Source of the DNA: Euglena gracilis
Taxonomy: Eukaryota; Euglenida; Euglenophyceae; Euglenales
Direction: 5' to 3'
DNA length: 64,000 nucleotides
Assembly (NCBI GenBank): GCA_039621445.1
Contig: CP154955.1
Location: forward strand, 53,821,341 to 53,885,340
Shown: positions 49,200 through 59,523 of the stretch, in pieces
Position numbering within the stretch: position 1 is the stretch's first letter
How the letters are laid out: every line of letters starts with the position of its first letter
Made by a program: the position numbers and the translations under genes
The notes under the pieces: generated by a model
Database searches by the model: none
What the model was told of the DNA's origin: nothing
Seen by the model: only the letters and a program-made list of their open reading frames with translations

Positions 49200-51300
49200 C
49201 AGAGCGCCATGTTGTTTCTGTTTGTGAAGTTCAAGGGAAATGTATACCAAACCAATCAGCGATGGCAGCAGAGTTTGATGCTAAATGACAACATCAGAGC
49301 TCGCCTTGGGAGGGGTGGAAAACAATCCCAAGTTTGATGACACACAACTGCAAAAAAAACAGAGCACATTCGGTGTGCTTGCAACGCACTCCATATCAAA
49401 ATTCAGAAAAGACCAACAATTCCACAAATGACTCCATTTCATCGCTGGCACAATCATTTCTCAGAGCTGGGGGTCCCTTTCATTTCATGAAAACCAACCT
49501 GTAAGACACAAATGATGGAACAGCCGCTCTTATCATGCGATGTCTTCTGGCCACCCCCTCCCAGATCCACTCCACAGCATGGCAGAGCCAACCACAAAAC
49601 CTGAGTGCAAATTGGTTGGAATCAAAAATAAAAAACATCAGTTTTCTGCTGTAGTGTGTGAAATCCTATGCACTTGGTCGGAATTTTTTTTGGTAAAACA
49701 CAGCAAGAACTGCAGGTGGCGACCACAATAACTTGGGAATTGCAAAGGATGTTTCCTTGGTTGACCTTGCAAAAGAATGATTCTGCGAAATTTTGTGCCC
49801 CTGTGAACATTCTTTCAGGACATCTTGTCTTTGGAACACCACTCCCCAAAGAATGGTCAAAAAGGGTAGAACTTTGCCTTTCTCCTCAGTTGCACTCCAA
49901 GCCCCCCTGGAACTCTGAACCACCCCTTCCCCACCAACCCTCACCCCCCCCTTTCTATTTATGAGGATGTTTCATTTTCATTGTTCTCCCCTTTAAAAAG
50001 GGTCTTCTTGGGGCAGCGGAGGAGTTTGGGAATTATTTAATTTCTACATGCGTCAGTGGGAGGGGTGGGGGGGGGCGAATTTTGCCAGTGGACCAAAAAG
50101 CCCAAATCCAGCCGGGTTGGAAATTTTCAGCCAAATTTAGGTGGAAAATCCCATGTTGTCCACCACCCCCCCTTGGTTGCGAGGGTGGGGGGAGGACCTT
50201 TTTTCCAGCAAGCACCTCCCAGCCGTGTTGCAGACCGCCCCCCCCCCCCCGGCCCGGGGTCCACCGAAATAAAAGAAGGGGCAAGCCTGGCAGAGCCGCC
50301 TGAATCTAAAAAACTTTCGAAGACTCCAAAAATTTTGGGGAAAAGGAGCTGAAAATGGCCAAAAATGGCTTTTTTGACGCATAAAAAATTCCTTCAAGAG
50401 TTCCCCAGGGGAGAATGCAAAAATTGGCGCCCACTGGCAAATCCCCCCACCCCCCCCCCCCCACACACCCATCCCCACGATGCGCATGGGGGCCAGCCAA
50501 AATCCACCCATTTCCCCCCAAAGTAGATAGAAATGGTGAATCTTGGCTGTTCCTGGGGTGGGACCCCCGGACCCCCTGCCCCAACACAAGCAACACCAAT
50601 ACCAAAAGCACATTTCACAGCGATTCCGAAAATGCACGCAGGAAGGGGAATTTTTTTTCCAGGTTTACCCCCCCACCTCCCCCATGAAGCCAAGTGGAGG
50701 TGCCAATTTTTGCAGTATATGCCCCAGGGATGTTCACTTCCTGGAGAGGACTCAATAAAATTCTTCATTTTTATTTTTAAATTTTTGAACAAAAATTTGC
50801 TCTTTTTGCACATATTTCAAAAGTTGGCGACCCCCAGTGCTAATGGGGTTGGAGGGGGGGTAAAAGCCCTTGGGCGTACAGGGAGGAACAAAAATTACGG
50901 CAGACAAAACATTTGATAAACCATAATTTTTACTGCAATTGTCGACCAGTGTAGGCTTCCCACACCGTCTTCCATAAGCCTAGGCCCAAAATGGAAAAAA
51001 AATGGCTGGGAAGTGGTCAAAAATGCCCGAATATGCCAAACGTGCATTGAAGTTGCCAAGTGTTAACCCTTGATGGCACTTCTGAGGAAGCCTGAAGTTG
51101 CTCGATTTCCTCACTGAAAATCTTGGGCAAAACCACTCGACACATGGCAATGCCGAATTTTGAGGTATTGCAAAAACTGGAGCCCACACTTGACATTTAC
51201 CCCCCCCCCCACACGACCAGTGTGGGCTCCAGAAATAAATTGCATTAAAATATTTTTCCAGTAAGTTTTTTTCCCTGTAATATTTGTTTGCCACAGTTTT
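49200..51300. other. No confident gene
   Basis: Unique AT-rich spacer to about 50030, then poly-C/poly-G-rich sequence with 'CCAATTTTTGCA' repeats. No exon, RNA gene or mobile element I can support. Confidence 0.5.
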
Positions 51301-51329
51301 TGTCAAGGGGGAGTGTGGGGGGGGGGTGC

Positions 51330-51860
51330 TGGTGGGAATGCCAATTTTTGCAAAAATTGCAAAAATTGGAGCTGGTCAAGTGTAGGGGGGGTGGGGGGGG
51401 TCAATGATAATGGGGGCGAGGGGGTGGCCGTAGGCTGTACAGCCACCGGACCCCCCCATCGGCCGCATTTATTGCATGAACAGAGCCCAGTGATGTCGGT
51501 ATTTCTCTTTCCCTTTTGGAGCTCGCCAATTCTTGATTTTGTGATTTCATTTTTGCTAGAATTTAGAAAAATTTTGCAGAATAATTTTTAAAGGGTTTTT
51601 TAAAAGGGTTTTCAACCACAAAACTGTGTGTGTCTGGGGTGTGTGGAGGGTGATAATGGGGGGTGCGGGGGGGGGGGGCACAGCGCCCCCCCCCCCCGCG
51701 GTGGCCGTGGGCCACCGGACCCCCCATCGGTGGCCGCATATATTGCATAAACGGAGCTCCATCAATGCCAGAAAATATTTATTTCCATTTTGGAGTTCGC
51801 CGGTTTTTGATTTTGTGATTTCATTTTTGCTGGAAGTTCGAAAAAAAATTCGGTGGCAAA
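51330..51860. repeat. Tandem duplication, unit about 250 bp
   Basis: 'CCACCGGACCCCCCATCGG', 'TTATTGCATGAACAGAGC' / 'ATATTGCATAAACGGAGC' and 'TTGATTTTGTGATTTCATTT' occur in order at 51440-51570 and 51712-51835. Moderately diverged. Confidence 0.8.
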
Positions 51861-51949
51861 AACGGAGCCCCCAGCGCGCCAGTGTGGGGTGGGGTGTGGG
51901 GGGGGGGGGCTGTGGGGGGGTGAGGGGGGGTATGTGAGTCATGGCCAGT

Positions 51950-52190
51950 TTCCCCCGCCCCAGGACCCCCCCAGGACCCCTCCCCCCCAGGACCCCCCCA
52001 GGACACACCGGGGGGCGGTACCCACAGGACCCACTGACCGTGGAGTTCCGGGCGCCCGCTACCGGGGGGGGGGGGGCTACCGCCCCCCCCGGACCCCCCA
52101 GTCTTCAAAATAACCTCAAAATTGCGAGACCCCCCCAGGACCCCCCCAAGACCCCCCCCAGGACCCCGGACCCCTGGGGAGGGGGGGAAG
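51950..52190. repeat. CCCCAGGACCCCC minisatellite
   Basis: Two clusters of CCCCCCAGGACCC units (51958-52005 and 52125-52175) around a degenerate centre. Confidence 0.88.
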
Positions 52191-52289
52191 CTGGCCATAA
52201 GTGGGGGATGTGGGGGTAAATATCTAATGTGGGGCCCAGTTTTTGCAATACCTCAATTTTCGAAATACTTCTCCTTGTTTTCCAGAAAA

Positions 52290-52496
52290 TGCCTGAGGCG
52301 AGTCTTTGGTGATATCAGTTGCAAAATTGCAGGGGGAAAAAATTGATTCCTAGCATTCCTGGACCATCGTCCATCCACCCAAATCATCAAAAACTGTGTT
52401 TTTCAACTGTTTATAATCTTTGCCCCTGTTCAAGTCCGAGTCTGGCCCTTAACCGGCTGAAAAGGGAAACTTTCCTGTCCTTTAAGGACCGCCCTG
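52290..52496. mobile_element. Truncated hAT-like MITE
   Basis: Right end TTTAAGGACCGCCCTG at 52496 and internal 'GGACCATCGTCCATCCACCC' are well conserved; the left end is missing. Confidence 0.7.
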
Positions 52497-52749
52497 CTCT
52501 GGTGTTGGCACCTTTCCTTGAGGGTGACATCACCTGGGGGCATGTCGTTGGGGTGGGGGATTTCTTTGGCGGAACTTGTTTGGGATAAGGTCACCGAATT
52601 TTGCCCACGTTCAATTGACCCATTTCTGTAACCAACGAACCCATTTTCGCACTTTTTTGGCCAAAATGCCTTCATTTCAGCTCTTTTTGGTGATTTTGGT
52701 TTAATTTTGGGTTTACTGTTGGAAATTTGTCAAAGTCCTTTTTCCCTTA

Positions 52750-53222
52750 GGAATGTCACAAACTCAACGCATTTTTTGCGCATTTTTTTGCGCATTTTTG
52801 CGCATTTTTGCGCATTTTTTCCGAGGGCCGTCCAGCGCATTTCCCCCCCCCCCTGCAGCATGTGATTGAGGTGGAAAATGTGCAAAAATGGCAAAATGTG
52901 CAAAATTGGGCAAAAAATGCGCAAAAAAAGCGCAAAATTGAAAATGTGCAAAATTGGGCAAAAAAATGCGAAAAAAAGCCGCAAAAATTGAATATGTGCA
53001 AAATTGGGCAAAAAATGCGCCAAAAAGGCGCAAAAATTGAAAATGTGAAAAATTGGGCAAAAAATGCGCAAAAAAATGCGCAAAAAAATGGACAATGTGC
53101 AAAAATGGGGGGGGGGAAATTGCAAAAAATGCGCAAAAAAATGCGCAAAAATGCGCATTTTTGAAAAATTCACAAAAATGCGCAAAAATGCGAGAAAAAA
53201 TGCGAAACGCATTCCCCCCCCC
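52750..53222. repeat. TGCGCAAAAA / GCAAAATTGGG array with inverted flanks
   Basis: Repeats of GCAAAATTGGGCAAAAAATG and AAAATTGAAAATGTGC fill 52870-53100. TTTTTGCGCATT repeats on the left (52770-52820) are the complement of AATGCGCAAAAA repeats on the right (53120-53200), so the tract can fold into a long hairpin. Low complexity opens frames on both strands. Confidence 0.88.
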
Positions 53223-53640
53223 CCGTAAGGTGGCGAAAATCATGGAAGTCATGGATTGATTGCCAACAGGGCAGGGCGGTGTGGGGATTGGCGCCGGCGC
53301 TTTTTCCGAGCCTTGTGAAGCATGGCTGAGGTTTGTGGCTGTCACTAGAAAAGACTCGGGGAGAACTTCGATTCATGAAACCAAATTGTCAAATTTTGGA
53401 ACATAACCATCGCCAAAAATAAGAGCTCTGTGCATTCTGGCTGAAGGCGTGTAATTTGCACCAAAATAGCCAAAAAAATGTCATATTCATGGGCACTTGG
53501 GACGAAATTGGTCATGCCCCCGAAACCGGAACCCAAAGAAACCTGGGTTGGCTGAACGGGCGTACGCCTACGCCTGAACCGTCGTCAATTCCCGCTGTGT
53601 GAGGCGGCCTGAACAAATTTTTTTGTCGAACAGCGAAAAA

Positions 53641-53712
53641 CACTCCCACCCGGACTCGAACCGGGGTTACAGGATTCAAAGTCCTGGGTGCTGACCACTA
53701 CACTATGGGAGC
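53641..53712 (-). tRNA. tRNA-Gln (TTG)
   Basis: 72 nt, minus strand: acceptor GCTCCCA / TGGGAGT (G-T at 1-72), D arm AGTGTAGTGGTCAGCAC, anticodon stem CAGGA/TCCTG with loop CTTTGAA (anticodon TTG), T arm around GGTTCGAGTCC. TAGTGTAGTGG and GGTTCGAGTCC are A and B boxes. Sequence closely follows the eukaryotic tRNA-Gln pattern. No intron. Confidence 0.94.
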
Positions 53713-53719
53713 TATGTGG

Positions 53720-54409
53720 ACCACTGTGGACAGGGACTATAGCTAGTAAAGACACACCACTTGAAATTGACGCAAAGCACAAGGCGATGCTTCTAACACT
53801 CAGACAGATTCCGATCCCGTCCCTCCCTTGGTGCAAAGAAGAATGGTTCAACAACAGCACACGCACAGAGTTACAAGCTGAACGACCACACGTTACTTCA
53901 CTTTGGCTTGGGGACAGGGCAACCATACAACTTTTGGTTGTCCTGGTCCTGGCTTCGAGTAATCGGGGCGAAATATGGGTGTTCCATTGCCTCTTTCGCG
54001 GTGATGCGTTCCTGATTTCAGGCACCAACATGAGTGTCACCAAAAATTTGCACCTGGTGGCCATGCATAACAAAAGAACCACACTCGCAAACAAAAACAA
54101 AAATAATGCAACATATCCAAGGGATTTCTGAAGCCAGCAGCACACTTTTTCCAGAACTGAGCCAAAAAACTTTTCAACGAGCGGGAATTTGAGGAAAAAG
54201 GAATTCAAAAAAGAACAAATTTTTGTTAACCTAACTCTATTTGCGGTGTTCTTATTTTCGAACTCCCCAAAATTTGCCAAAGGGAATTATTGCACAAAAA
54301 TACTCCAATTTTAGGTCAAATACCCCCAAAAACTACTCAGATGATATTGCCACATCTCAACAAACCATTTTGGACACTTTTTAGCACTTTTCATTTTGTC
54401 CCCCAGACG
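53720..54409. other. Spacer, no confident gene
   Basis: A 148-codon + strand frame (53688-54131) overlaps the tRNA gene and a complementary minus frame is equally open; neither has a recognisable domain. I see nothing else. Confidence 0.5.
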
Positions 54410-54779
54410 CCGGCTTCCCTAGTGGCAAACGGTAGACTGGGGGGGGGGGTCCTGGGTGGTCGGCCGACTAGGCCTGGTCGGCAGCTAGTCGGCGAGACAG
54501 GGGGGGGGGGTCCTGGGTGGTCGGCCGACTAGTCGGCCGACTACCCACTCTAATGTAGTTACGGGCCAGTTTCGCCGACTTTTAAGCCCCCCCCCTGAGA
54601 AAAATTTTTGTCCAAATCACCCCAAAACCAGTCAAAACCCACCCAAATGGCTCCAGAACCCCCCAATCGGGGGTGAATATGCAAAAAAATTGGGGGGAAA
54701 TGTCCATTTTGGGCCACTTTTGGCAAAAGAACACCTCTATCCGTTGTATATAAGTCAATATAAGTCAAATTTTGCACAA

Positions 54780-55020
54780 AAGGACTTAGCCCTCCAAGTC
54801 TATTGCCAACATAGAAGGGATTTTGTTATTTGAGGGGGGGGTGCGGGGGGGGCGAAGCCCCCCCCGCCTATGCCAAAGTGAGCCACAAAAACGACTTAAC
54901 CCCGGAGTATGTTGCCAACACAGAAGGGATTTTGTTATTTGAGGGGGGGGGTGCGGGGGGCGGAGCCCCCCCCGCCTATGCCAAAGTGAGCCACAAAAAC
55001 GGCTCCGTGCGGAAAATCGC
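54780..55020. repeat. 118-bp tandem units inside element 1
   Basis: Two copies of 'TTGCCAACA(T/C)AGAAGGGATT', a G-rich run, 'GGAGCCCCCCCCGCCTATGCC' core and 'AAAGTGAGCCACAAAAACG'. The same unit is in element 2 (59940-60310), which links the two elements. Confidence 0.85.
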
Positions 55021-55434
55021 GGGTGACCAAATTGCGGGTCGGGCCGACCTGGTCGGCCCGACCTGTGGTCGGCCCGACCTGTGTGGGTGGCTTACCGACC
55101 TGTGTGGGTCGGGCCGACCATGCCCCCAAGTTTTGGCATATTCACCCCCGATTGGGGGGTTCTGGAGCCATTTCAGTGGGTTTTGACTGGTTTTGGGGTG
55201 ATTTGCACATAAGTTTTTTTCGGGGGGGGGGGGGGGTTAAAATTAAAAAAAAAGGGGGGGGGTAGTGCGGAATATTGTGGGTCGGCCCGACCAAAATGCC
55301 CATTTTGGGCCACTTTTGGGAAAAGCATAGGGGGTGCTCCCCGGGCAGTCAATTAGGGGGGGGTTGAAACCCTTTTTCAAACGGGGGGGGGGGGCCGGTG
55401 GGCAATTAGGGGGGGTTGAATTAGGGGTGGTGGG

Positions 55435-56095
55435 GCACAAAATCCTTTTGCTGCCGGACCGTTTTGTGTGCATGCGCAATCAGACACCCATTGTCGGAGG
55501 GCGCCTTCGGCGCCCTTGGTCGTCTAGCGGGGGGCGCTGCCACCTCCCCCGCACCCCCCCCGCCCCCCAATAACAAAATCCCTTTGCTGCCGGACCGTTT
55601 TGTGTGCATGCGCAATCAGACACCCATTGTCGGAGGGCGCCTTCGGCGCCCTTGGTCGTCTAGCAGGGGGGGCTGCCGCCTCCCCCGCGCCCCCCCCGCC
55701 CCGCAATAACAACATCCCTTTGCTGCCGGAGCGTTTTATGTGCATGCGCAATCAGACACCCGTTGTCGGAGGGCGCCTTCGGCGCCCTTGGTCGACTAGC
55801 TGGGGGGGGGTGCCGCCCCCCCCCGCACCCCCCCCCGCCCCCCAACAACAAAATCCCTTTGCTGCCGGACCGTATTGCCTAAGGGGGGGGTGAAACATTT
55901 TTTCAAAGGGGGGGGGGGCGTTTGGTCAATTGGGGGGGTTCAATTAGGGGGGGGGAACAAAATCCCTTTGCTGCTGGACCGTTTTGTGTGCATGTGCAAT
56001 CAGACACCCGTTGTCGGAGGGCGCCTTCGGCGCCCTTGGTCGTCTAGCGAGGGGGGCTGCCGCCCCCCCCCCCCCCACCCCACCCGCCCCCCAAT
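55435..56095. repeat. About 140-bp tandem units inside element 1
   Basis: Units begin near 55436, 55568, 55708, 55849 (partial) and 55957 with CAAAATCC(C/T)TTTGCTGC, followed by 'GTGTGCATGCGCAATCAGAC' and the hairpin GGGCGCCTTCGGCGCCC. Open minus-strand frames come from the repeat. Confidence 0.9.
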
Positions 56096-56098
56096 AAC

Positions 56099-56222
56099 CC
56101 TAGCCTAGCCTTAAACGTAACCTGAACCCTAACCCCAACCCTAACCCGAAACCCTGACCCTGACCCCATACCAAACCCTTATCCGAACCCTGACCCAAAC
56201 CCTAACCCCAACCCTGACCCAG
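56099..56222. repeat. Degenerate telomere-like CCCTAA tract
   Basis: About 120 bp of AACCCTAACCCCAACCC-type repeats mixed with CCCTGACCC. It resembles TTTAGGG/TTAGGG telomere repeats on the other strand, but is degenerate and lies inside element 1, so not a chromosome end here. Confidence 0.75.
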
Positions 56223-57108
56223 TTTGTAGGTATGTGCAAAGACAATGTTTTTCCCAAAAGTGGCCCAAAATGGGCATTTTGCCCCCAAGTTTTTGCATAT
56301 TCACCCCCGATTGGGGGGTTTTGGAGCCATTTAAGTGGGTTTTGACTGGTTTTGGGGTGATTTGGACATAAGTTTTTTCAGGGGGGGGGGGGGCTTAAAT
56401 TTCAAAAAGGGGGGGGGTAGTGCGGATAATTGTGTTTCCTACCGACCAGGTCGGCCCGACCCACACAGGTCGGGCCGACCTGGTCGGGCCGACCATGGTC
56501 GGGCCGACCAGGTGGTCGGGCCGACCATGGTCGGGCCGACCCGCAATTTGGTCACCCGCGATTTTCCGACCGGAGCCCACAAAAACGACTTAGCCCCCGA
56601 GTATGTTGCCAACATAGAAGGGATTTTGTTATCTGGGCTCGGGTGGGGGTGGAGGGGGGAGTTTTCAGCCTGTCCTGATGCAGAATGCTTGCATTTCTAA
56701 AGGATTTTCATGTAATCCCTGTTTCGTCATTGGTTTTTTACCCCTCCGGACCCCATCAAGGGCCCACCGACCCCCCACCGACCAAAAATTTCCATCTGAG
56801 GGTGTTCCTGTTGGTGTAAGGCACTTATTTGGCCCCATCCGGACCATTTCCGGGTGGTTTGGACCCGCCACAGACCATTTTTATGCCCACCGACTAGCCA
56901 CCGACTAGTTTGCATACAATTTTCTTCATAAAAAGTCGGTGAGACTGGCCCGTAACTACATTAGAGTGGGTGGTCGGCCGACTAGTCCGCCGACCACCCA
57001 GGACCCCCCCCCCCCAGTCTACCGCCTAGGACCGGCTTCCCTCCCGAACCAGCGTTCTGAACGCGGGTTCGGGTGTGAAGCCAAAGCCCCAATACACGGT
57101 TTCTATAC

Positions 57109-57223
57109 ACAAATTGTGGCTGAGCCCAGATTTCAGCCTGAAAACGTGTTCAGCCAGGGGGCCCCCGAAGGGGGCCCCCTGAACACGTTTTCAGGCTGAA
57201 GTCTGGGCTCAGCCACAATTTGT
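57109..57223. repeat. 115-bp near-perfect hairpin
   Basis: ACAAATTGTGGCTGAGCCCA... is mirrored by ...TGGGCTCAGCCACAATTTGT with one mismatch seen in the arms and a GGGGGCCCCCGAAGGGGGCC core. The inner arm ends GAAAACGTGTTCAG, sharing GAAAACGTG with the minisatellite next door. Confidence 0.93.
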
Positions 57224-57334
57224 TTAAAAACGTATTCAGAGCCCGCCAAATGCCTGCCCTGAAATTCGTGGTCATGATTCACGCAAGGGGTCAAAAACGT
57301 GAATTTGTGAAATTCGGACCCAAAAAACGGCGCC

Positions 57335-57512
57335 CTCATTGAAAACGTGCCTGAACACAGATGCCTTAATCGAAAACGTGTCATTGCCACAGATGCCCTC
57401 ATTGAAAACGTGCTCAACCACAGATGCCTTCATTGAAAACGTGTCATTGCCACAGATGCCTTCATTGAAAACGTGTCATTGCCACAGATGCCCTCATTGA
57501 AAACGTGTCCCC
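57335..57512. repeat. Minisatellite ATTGAAAACGTG..., 5' block
   Basis: Six or so 30-bp units 'CACAGATGCC(C/T)TCATTGAAAACGTGTCATTGC' (core under 20 bp: TCATTGAAAACGTGTC). A second block lies at 58195-58290, after the reading frame. Confidence 0.92.
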
Positions 57513-57536
57513 CCCCTTTTCCGCAGCCCTCCCACT

Positions 57537-58127
57537 ATGGCGAAACGCACGGCTAACTTTGTGAATGGTCTTTTACCACCTCCCCCTAGGACGGAACTGT
57601 TCCTGGCTGCTCTCGCGGTATACCAGCAAGATGCCAAGAAGCCGAAGTTTGACCCCCTTCATGGCACCTTGCTGGCACAGGGCAACACAAAGAAAAAGTC
57701 CGGCTCCGTAGGTGCAGAGCTTGCTGCTGTTGCCAACTGTTTGGAGTTCGCCAAAATGTGTCAACATCGGCAAGCCTCTTATCCTGAGCTGGATGCTTTC
57801 TTTGTTGCCTGGACGGGATGGGAGCTGGAACCCAGCCTGTTGTTCGATGAGGCGAGCGTCATTGAACAATGTGTGGCTCAACGTGAGCAGCAGTCGGGAA
57901 CTTTGTTCGTTTCAGGGAATCGTTCGGCAACCTCTTTTCAGACATACGTGAATGCCGTCGCTCGGGCATTCCGCAAAACAACGACCGACGGAGTGGTGTT
58001 GCCTTCCTCAGAGCGCCAATTCCCCCACTTCAACGAGATGTTTTCGCGTTCCCTGGAGCGTTGTGCTCCAAGGCAACCTAGCCTTCTGTCGTGTTGTAGA
58101 GTGCCCCCGACCCGCCTCACTCGTTGA
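57537..58127 (+). CDS. 196-codon frame of unknown function
   Basis: Starts MAKRTANFVNGLLPPPPRTE and ends ...RVPPTRLTR at a stop. The sequence is not low complexity and has normal amino-acid balance: an Ala/Gln-rich helix (ELAAVANCLEFAKMCQHRQA), WTGWELEPSLLFDEASVIEQ, and TSFQTYVNAVARAFRKTT. The last segment vaguely resembles the core-binding region of tyrosine recombinases, but no catalytic residues follow, so I do not assign it. A different frame is open past the stop (to 58167), so it may be 3' truncated by a shift or continue by splicing. It is embedded in minisatellite and hairpin repeats between two DNA transposons, suggesting element-borne or captured coding DNA. Confidence 0.5.
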   Translation: MAKRTANFVNGLLPPPPRTELFLAALAVYQQDAKKPKFDPLHGTLLAQGNTKKKSGSVGAELAAVANCLEFAKMCQHRQASYPELDAFFVAWTGWELEPSLLFDEASVIEQCVAQREQQSGTLFVSGNRSATSFQTYVNAVARAFRKTTTDGVVLPSSERQFPHFNEMFSRSLERCAPRQPSLLSCCRVPPTRLTR

Positions 58128-58194
58128 GGACCACCCGGCCTCGCAACCACCCGCCGATTTTTCATGACAGCGTTTTTTGCTTTTTACTCAGGGT

Positions 58195-58290
58195 TGCCAC
58201 AGATGCCCTCATTGAAAACGTGCCTGAACACAGATGCCTTCATTGAAAACATGTCATTGCCACAGGTGCCCTCATTGAAAACGTGTTCAT
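58195..58290. repeat. Minisatellite ATTGAAAACGTG..., 3' block
   Basis: Three further units of the 57335-57512 repeat; the frame at 57537-58127 is bracketed by the two blocks. Confidence 0.9.
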
Positions 58291-58639
58291 GACCACAAAT
58301 TTTAGGGCAGGCATATGGCGGGCTGAACACGTTTTTAACGGATAGCCAGTGGTGGTCATGAGGTTTTTCCACGCTACACGGTGGTGCTCTTTTTCCAAAA
58401 CATCACCAATTTCCGCCAAAATTGGATACCAACCCTGGTCCCCAAATGGCAAGTTTCATTGAACATATTTAAACAGTCATACCAGGACCTCTACGACCAA
58501 TTTGGGCTATTTTTGGGCATTTAAGCCCCCCTCAAAAATTCTATTCTCTTAATTTTGTGTTTTCATTTGTTTTTGCTAAATGAAAGCCTCACACTGCACC
58601 AATGGAAAAAGATCCTTCCAGCTGTAATTCAAAGGAGGT

Positions 58640-59050
58640 TAGGCATGGCGGGGGACTCTGTGCGGATGATTGGCTATGACGATCCCGGAGGTCGTACCGA
58701 CCTAGGTCGGGCCGACCGTTGGCTATGGCTTACCCTCACCCCCCCTCAAAGTGGCCATCCTCCGGGCACCACGGGACCCCAAAACAGCCACTCTGGGGGA
58801 GGGGACACTTTGGGGGGGGTCAATTTTTGGGCTTCGGCACCTTCGGCGCCAAAAGAAAGTGGCCATTTTGAGGGGGGGAAACCAAATTTGCCAAAAAAAT
58901 TTGGCCACTCTGAGAGGGGGGGACACTTTGAGGGGGGGGTGAGGGTATCGACCATTGGAGGTCGGGCTGACCAGGTCGGCCCGACCTCCAATCATCCACA
59001 TTACCCCCCACTTTTTTGAAATTTAAGCCCCCCCCCCGAAAATTTGATTC
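58640..59050. repeat. GGTCGGGCCGACC inverted-repeat element
   Basis: 'GATGATTGG' with GTCGGGCCGACC on the left and 'GGTCGGCCCGACC' with CCAATCATCC on the right enclose ACTTTGAGGGGGG repeats and a GGCACCTTCGGCGCC hairpin. The GGTCGGGCCGACC motif also occurs inside Mutator-like element 1 (55030-55100, 56440-56545). Confidence 0.6.
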
Positions 59051-59523
59051 GGTATTCAGTAAAATTTGACTCAAAATGCACGGAAACACATTGGAATGAG
59101 CTTGAAACTGTCAAAAACGTCCCATGTTCAAAAAAGAAAGAGAAAAAGGATTGCCATAACGCACTCCCTAATGAACTTAGTCGGCCTGCGGCCTCCTCCG
59201 GCCCCCCCCCCCCGGACCCCCCCCCCCCCCCGCCCAAAATAACAATATCCCCTTGTGTGTGCAAGGCAAGGGTGGCCAAAACGCGCAGCCTACCCGCTCG
59301 CCCCCCTCAACCCCCCCCCCCCCCCCCTGTGCCCGGCATACCCAAGAAAAAAAAATTCGCGAAATAATCGTGACTTTTTTGAGGCCCATAAAATGGCAAA
59401 TGGCATTATTTTTTTGAGGACATAAAATGGCAAATTTGGGGGCCGCGCGCAGCCCAAAAAAGTATTTTTTTGAAAAAATGGCCCAAAAATGGCCAAAAAT
59501 GACCACTTTTTGGACCCAAGGAT

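Larger units (their letters stand above)
54421..57031. mobile_element. Mutator-like non-autonomous element 1 (2.6 kb)
   Basis: Long inverted ends: left from 54421 (AGTGGCAAACGGTAGACTGG...), right complement ending 57031 (CCAGTCTACCGCCTAGGA), each with CGGCCGACTAGTCGGCCGAC and 'CACTCTAATGTAGTTACGGG'. Both flanks are CCGGCTTCCCT (54410-54420 and 57032-57042), an 11-bp direct duplication, and long TIRs with 9-11-bp duplications are typical of Mutator-like elements. The interior holds tandem arrays, inverted blocks and a telomere-like tract and no transposase. Confidence 0.82.

Noticed and set aside
53688-54131. 148-codon + strand frame next to tRNA-Gln
   Set aside because: It overlaps the tRNA gene and the complementary minus frame is equally open; no recognisable domain or splice sites.
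54935-56110. Open frames of 60-100 codons in both strands of the Mutator-like elements
   Set aside because: They read through tandem GC-rich units and homopolymers and repeat with the unit; no domain or normal amino-acid balance.
56099-56222. True chromosome end
   Set aside because: The tract is short, degenerate and inside a transposon with sequence continuing 7.8 kb beyond it.
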